Assembly (NCBI GenBank): GCA_026417175.1
Contig: JAOADT010000015.1
Span: forward strand, 1 to 57,429
DNA from: Deltaproteobacteria bacterium
GTDB taxonomy: Bacteria; Desulfobacterota; Syntrophorhabdia; Syntrophorhabdales; JANXAF01
DNA: 57,429 bases
Reading direction: 5' to 3'
Below the pieces are notes generated by a model. That model had not been told where the DNA came from. It searched no databases and saw nothing but the letters and a program-made list of their open reading frames with translations. Made by a program: the position numbers and the translations under genes. Shown one piece after another: positions 25,842 through 35,052 of the stretch (the stretch's first letter is position 1; the number at the start of each line of letters is the position of its first letter).

Positions 25842-26431
25842 GGTGAATACCCCACCTTTATTGCATCAAATCTACTTCTGAAAACAATTCTGTTATTTTC
25901 GCTAACTTTTTCGCCGTACTTGCAGCTTGGCCTATGAAATACGTACGTCCTCTTGTTACCTATATAGTAACTTTCAGTGTCCGGCTTTTTTTCCTGCCAA
26001 AGTCCCTTTTCTTCCTTCATTGCCTTCTCTTGAAGTGAAAGAAAAAGGTCTTTATACCGAACGTTTGGAGGCTTGACAATCGCCCTGGCATATCCCTGTC
26101 TTATAAGCTCAGCGTTAACAAAAAGATTTTTTACATACACATATGCAAGGGTTCTACCATTAGGGTCTATCCTTTCAATATCGTATTCGAGCCTTACCTT
26201 TTTGAGAAATACAAGCTTCTTGTTATATTGAGCAGCCTGTCTTGCATAAAATTCACTAACACCTTCTTTCGTTCTTAGTTCAGGTGCATCCACTCCTATG
26301 TACCGCACTATTTCGCCATTATCCAGTTGAATTGTGTCACCGTCTATTATTTTTGTCACGATAAACTCTTTTGCCTGTGCGGGGTATAAAAAAACAGAAA
26401 AAATGATTAGGGCACAGATGATCGCTTTCAT
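25820..26431 (-). CDS. secreted staphylococcal-nuclease-like protein with Cys-rich C-terminus
   Basis: A 203-aa protein with an N-terminal signal peptide (ending YPAQAK). The thermonuclease fold keeps KIIDGDTIQL, RYIGVDAPEL and RIDPNGRTLAYVYV, which include the calcium-binding Asp and catalytic Arg/Glu equivalents. The C-terminal 50 residues (YYIGNKRTYVFHRPSCKY...YSPCRQCKP) are an Ada-like metal-binding module often found after SNase domains. It probably cuts DNA or RNA outside the cytoplasm. No clear Shine-Dalgarno; the gene follows the lipoprotein gene by 7 bases. Confidence 0.88.
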   Translation of the reverse strand: MKAIICALIIFSVFLYPAQAKEFIVTKIIDGDTIQLDNGEIVRYIGVDAPELRTKEGVSEFYARQAAQYNKKLVFLKKVRLEYDIERIDPNGRTLAYVYVKNLFVNAELIRQGYARAIVKPPNVRYKDLFLSLQEKAMKEEKGLWQEKKPDTESYYIGNKRTYVFHRPSCKYGEKVSENNRIVFRSRFDAIKVGYSPCRQCKP

Positions 26432-26438
26432 TATACTT

Positions 26439-27050
26439 TTAAAACTCGATCCTTACGCTTTTTGGGGGCTCCAGATTTAAACTGACTATAATCTCTGAAA
26501 CTTTTAGTACTTCCCTTGTCTCCTTTTTACCATCCAGTAATGAGTATAGCTCGTCTTTGGGTATGTTAAAATGTGCGTACTCGATAAAACCACCGTATTC
26601 TTTGCATTGGCTAAAGTCTCTCACTGGCCAGTATAAACCAAAGGATAATCCGTCTAAGTCTTTTACATCACTTCTTTTTATATGACTTAGGTATTTTCGA
26701 AGATGAATGTAAACTATTTCTGAAAGCCTTTTTTCCGGGTCCGTAGTATTCACATCAAATCTGATTTCTTTAGGTCTTATAAACACCATAAGGTAATATA
26801 GAGTCTTATCGTGTTCGTCCTTTATGGGCATTATTCCTAATCCATCCTTTACAAAGTTTATACCTAATTGGCTGAATCGGGAATAAATCTCCTTGATAAC
26901 CTTCTCATTCGAGATGTGTATGTGAACTGCCTCGCGACTAGCATATTGGGTTTTTATAGCCTCACTTTCAACGGTTGCCATATAAACTGGTCCGGAAGCG
27001 CATGAATAAACCAACAAAATAAGCACAAAAAGAAACGAAATATTTTTCAT
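26439..27050 (-). CDS. putative lipoprotein of unknown function
   Basis: A 203-aa product with a lipoprotein signal: hydrophobic core then LLVYSC, making Cys17 the lipidated residue, followed by ASGP. No known domain is recognised. The mature part is mixed alpha/beta in appearance with a YIHLRKYLSHI helix and a KEYGGFIEYAHFNI segment. Ser follows the Cys closely, so outer-membrane sorting is likely under E. coli rules. The ATG overlaps the merR stop by 4 bases. Confidence 0.7.
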   Translation of the reverse strand: MKNISFLFVLILLVYSCASGPVYMATVESEAIKTQYASREAVHIHISNEKVIKEIYSRFSQLGINFVKDGLGIMPIKDEHDKTLYYLMVFIRPKEIRFDVNTTDPEKRLSEIVYIHLRKYLSHIKRSDVKDLDGLSFGLYWPVRDFSQCKEYGGFIEYAHFNIPKDELYSLLDGKKETREVLKVSEIIVSLNLEPPKSVRIEF

Positions 27051-27361
27051 CCTTCCCCTTTCTTTAAAATATTGAGAATCTCTTCAAGATCCGTCTTTAT
27101 ATCTTCCAAAATGTCTTTTCTTGAAGCAAGGTATTTTTTTGCCCCATCTATGGTGAATCTGTCTTCATAAAGAAGTTTTTTTATCTTTAGGATTGTCTCG
27201 AGATCGCTCTTTCTATAGAGTCTGTGACCTTTGGGACTTTTTTTTGGCCTTATGTTTTTAAACTCTTGTTCCCAGTATCTTAGTACGTGAGGCTTTAATC
27301 CTGTTATGTCACATACTTCTTTAATTCTGTAAAAGAGTCTCTCAGACTTCTTTTCTATCAT
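27047..27361 (-). CDS. MerR-family transcriptional regulator
   Basis: A 104-aa protein starting with a winged helix-turn-helix of MerR type (YRIKEVCDITGLKPHVLRYWEQEF, then SPKGHRLYRKSDLETILKIKKLL) and a short C-terminal coiled coil. There is no effector domain or Cys set, so no ligand is predicted. The start immediately follows the ihfA stop. The pheT-ihfA-merR order is a common arrangement in Desulfobacterota. Confidence 0.9.
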   Translation of the reverse strand: MIEKKSERLFYRIKEVCDITGLKPHVLRYWEQEFKNIRPKKSPKGHRLYRKSDLETILKIKKLLYEDRFTIDGAKKYLASRKDILEDIKTDLEEILNILKKGEG

Positions 27362-27640
27362 TTATTTCTGATTCATGGCTTCCTTCAACACCTGGCTCAG
27401 TTTGAAATTGAGGACTCTTCTTTTGGAGATGATCATCTCTTCCCCTGTTTTGGGATTCCTTCCTTTTCTCTCCTTCTTATCCCTTAAAACGAAGTTCCCA
27501 AAACCTGAAATTTTCACATTTTCCCCCCTTGATAGGGCCTCTTTAATTATGTCAAAAAGAGACTCAACGATGTTTGCACATTCCCTTTTTGAGTATCCAA
27601 GTCTTTCGTAAAGATCATTTATTATGTCTGCCTTTGTCAT
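27362..27640 (-). CDS. ihfA: integration host factor subunit alpha
   Basis: A 92-aa HU/IHF-family DNA-bending protein with MTKADIINDLYERLGYSKRE, the GFGNFVLRDK turn and the arm GRNPKTGEEMIISKRRVLNFKLS. Placement just downstream of pheT supports the alpha subunit. IHF commonly bends DNA between activator sites and sigma-54 promoters, which may matter for the transporter operon of this window. It starts 14 bases after pheT. Confidence 0.92.
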   Translation of the reverse strand: MTKADIINDLYERLGYSKRECANIVESLFDIIKEALSRGENVKISGFGNFVLRDKKERKGRNPKTGEEMIISKRRVLNFKLSQVLKEAMNQK

Positions 27641-27654
27641 CCTATGCCTCCTTT

Positions 27655-30033
27655 TTAGGTCCTCAAGTCCACTCCCTTTATTTGGGTTAATTCCCTTATT
27701 ATTATTTCCTGGAGGAGATCTATCTCTTCATCTCTAAGTGTTCCTTCGTAAGATTGGAAGAATACTCTAAAAGTCACGCTCCTTCTTTCCTTTCTAAACA
27801 CATCAAAAACAACTACAGACGTTATAAGGTCCGAAATAGCCTTTATTTTGTCTGTTAAGTGTCCCACGGCAATTTCTTCCGAAACGTAGAAGGAAAAATC
27901 TCTAAATGCATAAGGATACTTTGAAATTGGTCTGACCTTTCGGTCTACATCGGCTAGATCCACTATCGCATCGAAGTCTAATTCGGCTATGAAAAGCCTT
28001 TGCTCTATTTCGTAAGCTTTTAGGACCTCTTCTCGCAATTCTCCAATCCAGCCTATCCTTGTCCCGCCGACTGAGATGTCCGCAGAATCTGTGTTCACCA
28101 GAAATGTTTCTTTTGTCTCTGTTAGGGAGAACTTAAGGCCCAGTGTTTGCATTAGACCTTCTAGTACACCTTTTATATCAAAAAAATCGTACTCCGTAAA
28201 CCTTTCTCTCCAGAATAAGTCTCTTTCTTTTCCTGTCATAGCAAAGGCAAGTGACTTTTTTTGCAAAGGAAGAGTATTCTCCTCATCGAAGAAAATGTGG
28301 CCAAATTCAAAAACCCTCAGATTTTTCTCTCCTCTTTTGGTATTGTAACCTACAGTCCTTAAGATACCCGGAGAAAGAAAAGTCCTCATGAAAGAAAACT
28401 CTTTAGAGATTGGATTCATTATTCGGATAGGCTTCCCTCTTTTATCTGATCTTCCGATTAAAAACGCGGATATATCTTTTTCCCCAAAAAAGGAAAAGTT
28501 TATTATTTCGTAAAATCCCGCCCCAAAAAGATATTCTCTAGTTATTTTTTCTATAACTTCCCTCTTTGTGCTTTTTAATCTTTTTAGCTCTATTACTGGA
28601 AGTGTCTCGGGAATCGTCTCATACCCTTTTATGCGTGCAACCTCTTCCACAATGTCCATATACTCATTCAGGTCGTGTCTAAATGAAGGTATCTCAAAAA
28701 GAAATCCCGCCTCATCTTCTTTTTTCGCATTTATATAAATCGACTCAAGTGTATCTTTTATCACTTTTTTTTCAAAGTTGGTTCCGAGAACTTCATTAAG
28801 CCTTCCAATGTTCACATAAATTGTTTTTTTATCTCTTTCTTTTTTTGTTTCCAGCTTGCCCCCAATTACTCTTCCTCCTGACAGTTTTTCCATAAGATAA
28901 ATTGCCCTTTTTGACGCATAGTCCACCCCATCCATGTCTATCCCTTTTTCAAACCTCAATGATGCTTCAGACCTTATACCCATCCTTCTGGCCGTCCTTC
29001 TAATGAAAAAGGGATTAAAAAACGCACTTTCGAGAGCCACAATCTTAGTCGTATCCCTTATTTCCGAGTTTTCGCCACCCATTATCCCTGCTATAGCTAC
29101 AGGTCCCAACCCATCGCATATGAGTAAATCACCTGGATGTATCGCCCTTTCTTGACCATCTAAGGTTCTAAAAGTAAAGTTGTCAGTCGAGACTCGCACC
29201 TCTATCTTTCTTTCACGTAAAAGCTCATAATCGAAAGCATGAAGAGGCTGCCCTAGCTCAAGCATCACATAGTTTGTAATATCCACAACAGAATTTATAG
29301 GTCTCATTCCGCACTTTGAAATCCTCCATCTCATCCAATATGGAGCCTGGGTGATTTTCACATCTTCTATCATTCTCAGGACGTATCTAGGACACGCATC
29401 TAGGTCCAACACATTAAGACTTATGTAATCCTTAATATCTTCGCCTTTATCTTCCATCTTAAAGTCCGGTAATCTAATTTTACTCTTTGTTATGGATGCT
29501 ACCTCTCTTGCTATTCCCAGAATCGAAAGAAGATCTCCTCTGTTTGGCGCACAATTTACATCAAGAATAAAATCTTTCGTCCAAGAGAGATTTTCGAGCA
29601 AAAATCCAACCTCGACTTCATCTGGAAGAATAAATATGCCACTTTCGTCTTCTGATAAACCGAGCTCTTTTTCTGAACAGAGCATACCTTCAGAGAAAAC
29701 CCCTAGAATTTCTCTTTTCTCTATAATGATATTTCCCGGAAGACGTGCACCTAATCCTGCAAATGCCACTTTCGAATTAAGAAAAACGTTCTTTGCACCA
29801 CAGACTACTTGAACCAACTTTTCTCCAGTATCTACTTTTACAATTTTTAGATCAGGCCTTTTTGGATGTTCTGAAACCTGGGCAATCCTTCCAACTGTTA
29901 CTCCCCTGAACTCTGGGCTTATTTTCTCTATAGATTCGACTTCCAAACCTACAAGGGTAAGTTTTTCCGCTAGAATCTCTGGTTCTGGAAGATTGTCAAC
30001 AAATTCTCCCAGCCACTCGTAAGGAACTCGCAT
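27655..30033 (-). CDS. pheT: phenylalanyl-tRNA synthetase beta subunit
   Basis: A 792-aa protein with an N-terminal tRNA-binding EMAP-like domain (about 40-150), B3/B4 and B5 domains (MEKLSGGRVIGG region), a catalytic-like core and a C-terminal anticodon-binding domain (SKYPYAFRDFSFYVSEE). Full length for bacterial PheT. Pairs with PheS as an alpha2-beta2 enzyme. Confidence 0.97.
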   Translation of the reverse strand: MRVPYEWLGEFVDNLPEPEILAEKLTLVGLEVESIEKISPEFRGVTVGRIAQVSEHPKRPDLKIVKVDTGEKLVQVVCGAKNVFLNSKVAFAGLGARLPGNIIIEKREILGVFSEGMLCSEKELGLSEDESGIFILPDEVEVGFLLENLSWTKDFILDVNCAPNRGDLLSILGIAREVASITKSKIRLPDFKMEDKGEDIKDYISLNVLDLDACPRYVLRMIEDVKITQAPYWMRWRISKCGMRPINSVVDITNYVMLELGQPLHAFDYELLRERKIEVRVSTDNFTFRTLDGQERAIHPGDLLICDGLGPVAIAGIMGGENSEIRDTTKIVALESAFFNPFFIRRTARRMGIRSEASLRFEKGIDMDGVDYASKRAIYLMEKLSGGRVIGGKLETKKERDKKTIYVNIGRLNEVLGTNFEKKVIKDTLESIYINAKKEDEAGFLFEIPSFRHDLNEYMDIVEEVARIKGYETIPETLPVIELKRLKSTKREVIEKITREYLFGAGFYEIINFSFFGEKDISAFLIGRSDKRGKPIRIMNPISKEFSFMRTFLSPGILRTVGYNTKRGEKNLRVFEFGHIFFDEENTLPLQKKSLAFAMTGKERDLFWRERFTEYDFFDIKGVLEGLMQTLGLKFSLTETKETFLVNTDSADISVGGTRIGWIGELREEVLKAYEIEQRLFIAELDFDAIVDLADVDRKVRPISKYPYAFRDFSFYVSEEIAVGHLTDKIKAISDLITSVVVFDVFRKERRSVTFRVFFQSYEGTLRDEEIDLLQEIIIRELTQIKGVDLRT

Positions 30034-30048
30034 GTCTCCACCTTTTAA

Positions 30049-31059
30049 CTAAAATTGTGAAAGAAATCTGAGATCGTTGTAATAAAACTGCCTTATGTCG
30101 TCAATACCGAACTTTATCATTGCTATTCTTTCTACACCCATGCCAAAAGCAAACCCGGTAACCTCTTCGGGATCGTAGCCAACATTTCTTAGAACTTGGG
30201 GATGAACCATTCCCGAGCCTAATATTTCAAGCCATCCCGTGTCTTTACAAACTCTACAACCTTTTCCCTCACATATAACACAACCTATATCAACCTCAGC
30301 GGATGGTTCTGTAAACGGAAAATAACTTGGCCTAAATCTAACAGCCACGTCTTCCCCAAACATCTCTCTTGCAAAAACTGTCAAAATGCCTTTAAGATCA
30401 GAAAACCTCACATTTTTATCAACCATCAGTCCCTCTACTTGATGGAACATAGGAGTGTGCGAGATATCCTGATCACACCTGTAAACCGCTCCAGGAGCTA
30501 TTACCCTTATAGGAGGTTTTTTTGCTTCCATAGTTCTTATCTGGACCGGAGACGTATGAGTCCTCAAAACTACATCTTCCTTTATGTAAAATGTATCTTG
30601 CATATCCCGTGCCGGGTGATCCTTAGGAATGTTTAGAGCTTCAAAGTTATAATAATCCAACTCAACCTCCGGGCCCTCTGTTACTTCGAACCCCAAAGAG
30701 GTAAATATGCGAATTATCTCTTCAAACGTAATAGTGATAGGGTGTTTTTTTCCAACGAGAGGAATTTTACCTGGAAGGGTTATATCTATCTTTGAAGCAC
30801 CTTCTTTTTTTCTTTTTCTTTTTTCTTCAAAGTCTATTTCTAGCTTTTTTATCCTTTCTTCGGTTTCTACTTTTAAGAGATTAAGTCTCTTTCCAAACTC
30901 TTTCCGAGACTCCTGCGGAATGTTCTTCATGTTCTCAAAAAGACTGGAAAAGAGCCCCTTTCTTCCCAGGAGTCTTATTTTTACATTGGCAAGATCATTC
31001 TCATCTTTGATAGCTTCTAGTTCTCTTTCGATCTGGCCTAATATCTCATCTAACTCCAT
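30049..31059 (-). CDS. pheS: phenylalanyl-tRNA synthetase alpha subunit
   Basis: A 336-aa class II aminoacyl-tRNA synthetase subunit with an N-terminal coiled coil and the catalytic motifs [42 protein letters not shown] and [17 protein letters not shown]. Full length. The ATG overlaps the rplT stop by one base (TGATG). Confidence 0.97.
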   Translation of the reverse strand: MELDEILGQIERELEAIKDENDLANVKIRLLGRKGLFSSLFENMKNIPQESRKEFGKRLNLLKVETEERIKKLEIDFEEKRKRKKEGASKIDITLPGKIPLVGKKHPITITFEEIIRIFTSLGFEVTEGPEVELDYYNFEALNIPKDHPARDMQDTFYIKEDVVLRTHTSPVQIRTMEAKKPPIRVIAPGAVYRCDQDISHTPMFHQVEGLMVDKNVRFSDLKGILTVFAREMFGEDVAVRFRPSYFPFTEPSAEVDIGCVICEGKGCRVCKDTGWLEILGSGMVHPQVLRNVGYDPEEVTGFAFGMGVERIAMIKFGIDDIRQFYYNDLRFLSQF

Positions 31060-31418
31060 CAGACACTCTCGATAGCCTTTACCTTTTGAACAAGGTTCTC
31101 AAACGCTTTAGGATCACTTACAGCCATATCCGATAATACTTTTCTGTTAAGATCGATATTCGCCAGTTTTAATCCGTGAATGAAGCGGCTGTAAGAGATA
31201 CCGTGTGCACGACAAGCCGCATTGATCCTTAAAATCCAGAGAGATCTGAAGTCCCTCTTCTTTTGCCTTCTATGTCTGTAGGCGTAAAAGAGGGATTTAA
31301 AAACCGCCCGCTTAGCGACACTGTAAAGGTTCTTTCTTCTTCCGTAATAACCTTTCGCAAGCTTTAATAGTTTTTTTCTTCTTCTTCTTGCCTTGAATCC
31401 TCTCTTTGCCCTTGGCAT
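31059..31418 (-). CDS. rplT: 50S ribosomal protein L20
   Basis: A 119-aa, very basic protein with the standard L20 start ([30 protein letters not shown]-like order) and the [23 protein letters not shown] segment. L20 is an early 23S-binding assembly protein and often represses the infC-rpmI-rplT operon. Confidence 0.98.
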   Translation of the reverse strand: MPRAKRGFKARRRRKKLLKLAKGYYGRRKNLYSVAKRAVFKSLFYAYRHRRQKKRDFRSLWILRINAACRAHGISYSRFIHGLKLANIDLNRKVLSDMAVSDPKAFENLVQKVKAIESV

Positions 31419-31449
31419 CTTAACTCACTCCTTTTTGTTTGAATTTATT

Positions 31450-31647
31450 CTATGAATAGGGAAGAAGTCTCTTTACTCTTTTTACATCACTCGGGTGAAC
31501 AGAATCAGGTTTTTTCAACCTCCTTTTACGAGTAGATGACTTTCCCGATAGAAGGTGGCTGTGAAATGCCTTCCTTCTAATTATTTTACCTGTTCCTGAT
31601 ATCTTTACTCTTTTTGCAATTCCTCTGTGAGTCTTTAATTTCGGCAT
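31450..31647 (-). CDS. rpmI: 50S ribosomal protein L35
   Basis: A 65-aa basic protein beginning MPKLKTHRGIAKRVK. The ATG at 31647 is chosen because AAAGGAGGT lies 4 bases upstream and the protein then has the normal L35 length; a start six codons earlier is unlikely. Confidence 0.97.
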   Translation of the reverse strand: MPKLKTHRGIAKRVKISGTGKIIRRKAFHSHLLSGKSSTRKRRLKKPDSVHPSDVKRVKRLLPYS

Positions 31648-31661
31648 CTTTACCTCCTTTC

Positions 31662-32177
31662 TCAAACCGGGGCAAAAACCATCACCATGTTTTTACCTTC
31701 AAGCTTAGGTTTTACTTCAAGATGGCCAACACCCTCAAGCATACTTGCTATCTTATTGGCAAGTTCCTCACCCATGTCAACCCTTAATATCTCCCTTCCT
31801 TTGAACATTATGACGACCTTTACCTTGTGTCCATCTTTTAAAAATTCTTTCATGTGTTTAACTTTGAAGTTCAGATCATGGTCCTCTATTTTCAATCCGA
31901 CTTTTATCTCCTTTACATGAATTATAGTCTGCTTCTTTTTTGCCTCATGTGCCTTCTTAGCAAGCTGGTACTTGTACTTGCCAAAGTCCATTATTTTACA
32001 CACAGGAGGTTGAGACTTAGGCGCAACTTCTACGAGGTCTAGATCCTTTTCCCTTGCTAATCTTAATGCATCGCCTATTGGCATAATTCCCAGCTGCTTT
32101 CCTGTCTCGTCAACAACTCTAACTTCTTTTGCCTTTATCTTTTCGTTTACATTTATCTCCCTTATATCTTTTACTAT
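31662..32177 (-). CDS. infC: translation initiation factor IF-3, AUA start predicted
   Basis: The first in-frame ATG (32084) would remove about 31 residues of the N-terminal domain. Reading upstream in frame gives a normal IF-3 beginning (VKDIREINVNEKIKA, then VRVVDETGKQLGIMPIGDAL) back to an ATA codon at 32177-32175, placed 6 bases after AGGAGGT. No ATG, GTG or TTG is available in that stretch. The resulting 171 aa is the usual IF-3 length. Rare AUU/AUA-type starts on infC are known to let IF-3 repress its own translation. The ribosome-binding site overlaps the thrS stop. Confidence 0.92.
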   Translation of the reverse strand: MVKDIREINVNEKIKAKEVRVVDETGKQLGIMPIGDALRLAREKDLDLVEVAPKSQPPVCKIMDFGKYKYQLAKKAHEAKKKQTIIHVKEIKVGLKIEDHDLNFKVKHMKEFLKDGHKVKVVIMFKGREILRVDMGEELANKIASMLEGVGHLEVKPKLEGKNMVMVFAPV

Positions 32178-32181
32178 AACT

Positions 32182-33897
32182 TCACCTCCTGTTTTTTATG
32201 TCGTCCTTCAAAATTTCTATAAACTCGCTTACACTTACCCCTTTTATCTCTTTTTTACCTCTTGCCCTCACTGTTAATTTTTCCTCCTCGACTTCCTTTT
32301 TACCAATGATAAGCATGTATGGGATTTTCCTAAGAGTTGCCTCTCTAACCTTAAAACCAAGTTTTTCGTTCCTCAAATCAAGTTCTACCCTTATATCCTC
32401 CTCTAAAAGCTTCTCATAAACACGTTTTGCATAATCTTCCTGTTCTTCCGTTATGTTCAAAATTATGACCTGAACCGGAGAAAGCCACACGGGAAAGTTC
32501 CCTGCGTAATGCTCTATGAGTATACCTATAAATCTTTCAATAGCCCCCAGGATGACCCTGTGAAGCATAACAGGTCTTTTTCTTTTTCCGTCCTTATCTA
32601 CGTAATAAAGATCAAACCTTTCCGGAAGTGCAAAATCGCATTGGATAGTAGCACACTGCCACTTTCTTCCCAAGGCATCCTTCAATTTAACGTCGATTTT
32701 CGGGCCATAAAAAGCTCCTTCTCCTTCGTTTACCTCGTATAATATTTCCATTTCTTTTAGAACTTCCCTTAAGATATTTTCTGCTTTCTCCCAGTCATCC
32801 AAAGATCCTATATATTTTTCCGGCCTTGTGCTTATCTCCAGCTCGTATTCAAACCCAAATATGGACATCACGTCTTTAACGAAATGTAAAATGTTCTTTA
32901 TCTCGTCTTTCAATTGATCCTGTCTTAAGAAGATGTGGGCGTCGTCTTGAGTAAATTCTCTAACTCTCAAAAGGCCATGAAGAACACCTGACTTTTCAAA
33001 CCTGTTGACGGTTCCAAGTTCAAAATATCGAAGAGGTAAATCCCTGTAACTCCTTATTGCAGATTTGTAAACCATTATGTGGGAAAGACAATTCATCGGT
33101 TTAATTCCGTACTCAACTTCATCTACTTTTGTAAAAAACATGTTTTCTCTGTAGTTTTCGTAATGGCCCGATCTTTTCCACATATCGAGTTTTAATATGT
33201 GCGGACCGTACACAAATTTGTAGCCTCTCTTTAGGTGTTCTTTTCTCTCAAAATCTTCAAGTATATACCTGATTATCGCTCCATTAGGATGGTAAATAAC
33301 AAGGCCGGGGCCAACCTCGTCAGAAATGCTAAAAAGATCAAGCTCTTTTCCCAATCTCCTGTGATCTCTCTTCTTTACTTCTTCTAGGAAATTGAGATAT
33401 TTTTTAAGGGATTCTTCATCAAAAAATGCTGTCCCGTATATCCTCGAAAGCATCTTATTTTTTTCGTCACCTCTCCAATATGCACCTGCTATGCTAAGAA
33501 GCTTAAATGCTTTGATCTTTCCCGTTGAAGAGACATGGGGACCTCTACAAAGATCTGTAAAATTCCCCTGAGAATACAAGGATACTTCTTCTTCTTCAAT
33601 CTCATTCAATATCTCTACCTTGTAAGGCTCTTTTAGCTCTTCAAAAAGTTTTATTGCGTCGTTCTTTTTCATTACAGTTCGCACAATAGGCAAATCGCTG
33701 TTAACTATCTCCCTCATTTTCTCTTCAATTTTCGGAAGATCTTCCTCCGTAAACCCTGGCTCGTAATCAAAATCGTAATAAAACCCGTTTTCTATAGCAG
33801 GACCGATCGCTATCTTTGCCTCGGGATAAAGTTCTTTTACGGCCTGAGCCATCACGTGGGCTGTACTATGTCTTAAAACTTCGAGATTTTCCTGCAA
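32182..33897 (-). CDS. thrS: threonyl-tRNA synthetase lacking the TGS domain
   Basis: A 571-aa enzyme beginning directly with the editing domain ([22 protein letters not shown]) and carrying [10 protein letters not shown], the class II core ([36 protein letters not shown]) and a C-terminal anticodon domain. The ~60-residue N-terminal TGS domain found in E. coli ThrRS is absent. A TAG stop lies six codons upstream of the TTG start, so it is not a missed start. GGGGAG precedes the TTG. First gene of the long translation operon. Confidence 0.95.
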   Translation of the reverse strand: MQENLEVLRHSTAHVMAQAVKELYPEAKIAIGPAIENGFYYDFDYEPGFTEEDLPKIEEKMREIVNSDLPIVRTVMKKNDAIKLFEELKEPYKVEILNEIEEEEVSLYSQGNFTDLCRGPHVSSTGKIKAFKLLSIAGAYWRGDEKNKMLSRIYGTAFFDEESLKKYLNFLEEVKKRDHRRLGKELDLFSISDEVGPGLVIYHPNGAIIRYILEDFERKEHLKRGYKFVYGPHILKLDMWKRSGHYENYRENMFFTKVDEVEYGIKPMNCLSHIMVYKSAIRSYRDLPLRYFELGTVNRFEKSGVLHGLLRVREFTQDDAHIFLRQDQLKDEIKNILHFVKDVMSIFGFEYELEISTRPEKYIGSLDDWEKAENILREVLKEMEILYEVNEGEGAFYGPKIDVKLKDALGRKWQCATIQCDFALPERFDLYYVDKDGKRKRPVMLHRVILGAIERFIGILIEHYAGNFPVWLSPVQVIILNITEEQEDYAKRVYEKLLEEDIRVELDLRNEKLGFKVREATLRKIPYMLIIGKKEVEEEKLTVRARGKKEIKGVSVSEFIEILKDDIKNRR

Positions 33898-33947
33898 TTC
33901 TCTCCCCGATTTCTACAAACCTCCACAGTGATCCATAATTGACTGTT

Positions 33948-33977
33948 ATTCTTACCATTTTGGCTCTTTGTTGTCAA
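33948..33977 (-). promoter_or_regulatory. sigma-70 type promoter for the thrS operon
   Basis: Minus strand TTGACA (33977-33972), 18 bases, AAGAAT (33953-33948). It lies about 50 bases upstream of the thrS TTG in the only sizeable gap before the operon. Confidence 0.55.
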
Positions 33978-34097
33978 TCAAAGATTAAGAAATTAAGAGT
34001 CTACAGAACGTTTTGATCTTACAAAAAGGATGGTGTAACTGTTACATCAATCATAAGTTTTAATACTAAAGTTTTGATGAGTCAACCTTTTTTCCTA

Positions 34098-34127
34098 TTG
34101 ATTGCATCTATCTAGAAGAACTAAAAT
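34098..34127 (+). promoter_or_regulatory. possible sigma-70 type promoter for the PEP-CTERM gene at 34153
   Basis: TTGATT (34098-34103), 18 bases, TAAAAT (34122-34127), followed by a strong ribosome-binding site and ATG. No -24/-12 element is visible in this gap. Confidence 0.4.
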
Positions 34128-34152
34128 AATGTCCGAACTTGTGGGAGGAGTT

Positions 34153-34953
34153 ATGGGTAAAAGAAATATTACCACAAAGATCCTTTTGGTATCAGTTTTT
34201 TTTGGTCTTCTATTTCTCCATAAACCAGCTTATGCTTCTTACGCATATGTTTCAGCACTATTCAAATGGGAAAACTTGAATATTTCAGGCAATATCCAAT
34301 GGATAGAAAATGACAATTCCTACCCAAAGCACTCTTATGTCTACGGATATGCAAAAAACGATTCCGGGGAGAGTTGGGATGAAACTCAAAACTATGATTG
34401 GAACCAATTACAGTTAGCAATTTCTATCCCGCAGGCTCGAGCAAAAGCAGAGACAGGTTCCTATATTTCTTCCGAATCAATTGCGGGTCCCCATGGACAG
34501 ATAAGACCATATTCTGAAAGTGTGGTTAGAAAGGAAGGTTATTTTACCTATCTTGAAAGTTCATTAGGAAATCTCACCGTAAGTATTCCTTATAAAGTGC
34601 GGGTCACTCTCTTTGCTTCTTCTGACCCAGGTTCGTATGCACGAGGTGATCTTAAAATGTCTTTTTATCTTAAAAACATAAACACGAGTTATGACACTCA
34701 ATGGTCTTACAATCTCAGTAAGTATGTCAATTCAGGAGGTAGTTTTTCAAAAAACATAGACGACCTCATCACCATGGGCCTTAGATTTGAACCCGGGAAC
34801 ATAGGATCCATATCATTTGAAATTCACACTCAGGCATATGCGGAATCCGTAGTTCCGCTACCTGCGACTTTAACTCTTGTCGCAACGGGTTTGACCGGCA
34901 TCTTTATGTTTGGCAGACGCAGGCTACTTTGGAGTCGTACTTTAGATCACTGA
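34153..34953 (+). CDS. PEP-CTERM-type sorted exported protein
   Basis: A 266-aa protein with an N-terminal signal peptide (KILLVSVFFGLLFL...AYA) and a C-terminal sorting tail: VVPLPATLTLVATGLTGIF followed by GRRR. This is the tripartite PEP-CTERM layout (motif, membrane helix, basic end) in the V-P-L-P form. The mature part is rich in Ser, Tyr and Asn and predicted mostly beta; no known domain is recognised. ATG at 34153 has GGGAGGAG just upstream; an earlier in-frame TTG at 34102 would spoil the signal peptide. It stands apart from the four PEP-CTERM genes at the right end and is not a close paralogue of them. Confidence 0.82.
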   Translation: MGKRNITTKILLVSVFFGLLFLHKPAYASYAYVSALFKWENLNISGNIQWIENDNSYPKHSYVYGYAKNDSGESWDETQNYDWNQLQLAISIPQARAKAETGSYISSESIAGPHGQIRPYSESVVRKEGYFTYLESSLGNLTVSIPYKVRVTLFASSDPGSYARGDLKMSFYLKNINTSYDTQWSYNLSKYVNSGGSFSKNIDDLITMGLRFEPGNIGSISFEIHTQAYAESVVPLPATLTLVATGLTGIFMFGRRRLLWSRTLDH

Positions 34954-34961
34954 AAAAGGTC

Positions 34962-34989
34962 TTGACATAACTTTTAAAATCCTGATAAT
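34962..34989 (+). promoter_or_regulatory. strong sigma-70 type promoter of the pilin gene
   Basis: TTGACA (34962-34967), 16 bases, GATAAT (34984-34989). It lies about 60 bases upstream of the pilin ATG, which has its own GGGAGG site. Together with the terminator at 35714 this makes the pilin a separately transcribed gene. Confidence 0.65.
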
Positions 34990-35052
34990 AGAGCTTGTAT
35001 AAACAAAGGCTTATGGTCCCGTTTTAAAGTACTTAAAGAAGGGAGGATAAGT

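Noticed and set aside
31662-32084. infC starting at the first ATG (140 aa)
   Set aside because: It would delete about 31 conserved residues of the IF-3 N-terminal domain that are clearly encoded upstream in the same frame.
33898-34152. T-box, threonine attenuator or tRNA in the thrS upstream gap
   Set aside because: No stem-terminator pair, T-box sequence, cloverleaf or run of Thr codons is visible; only promoters are supported.
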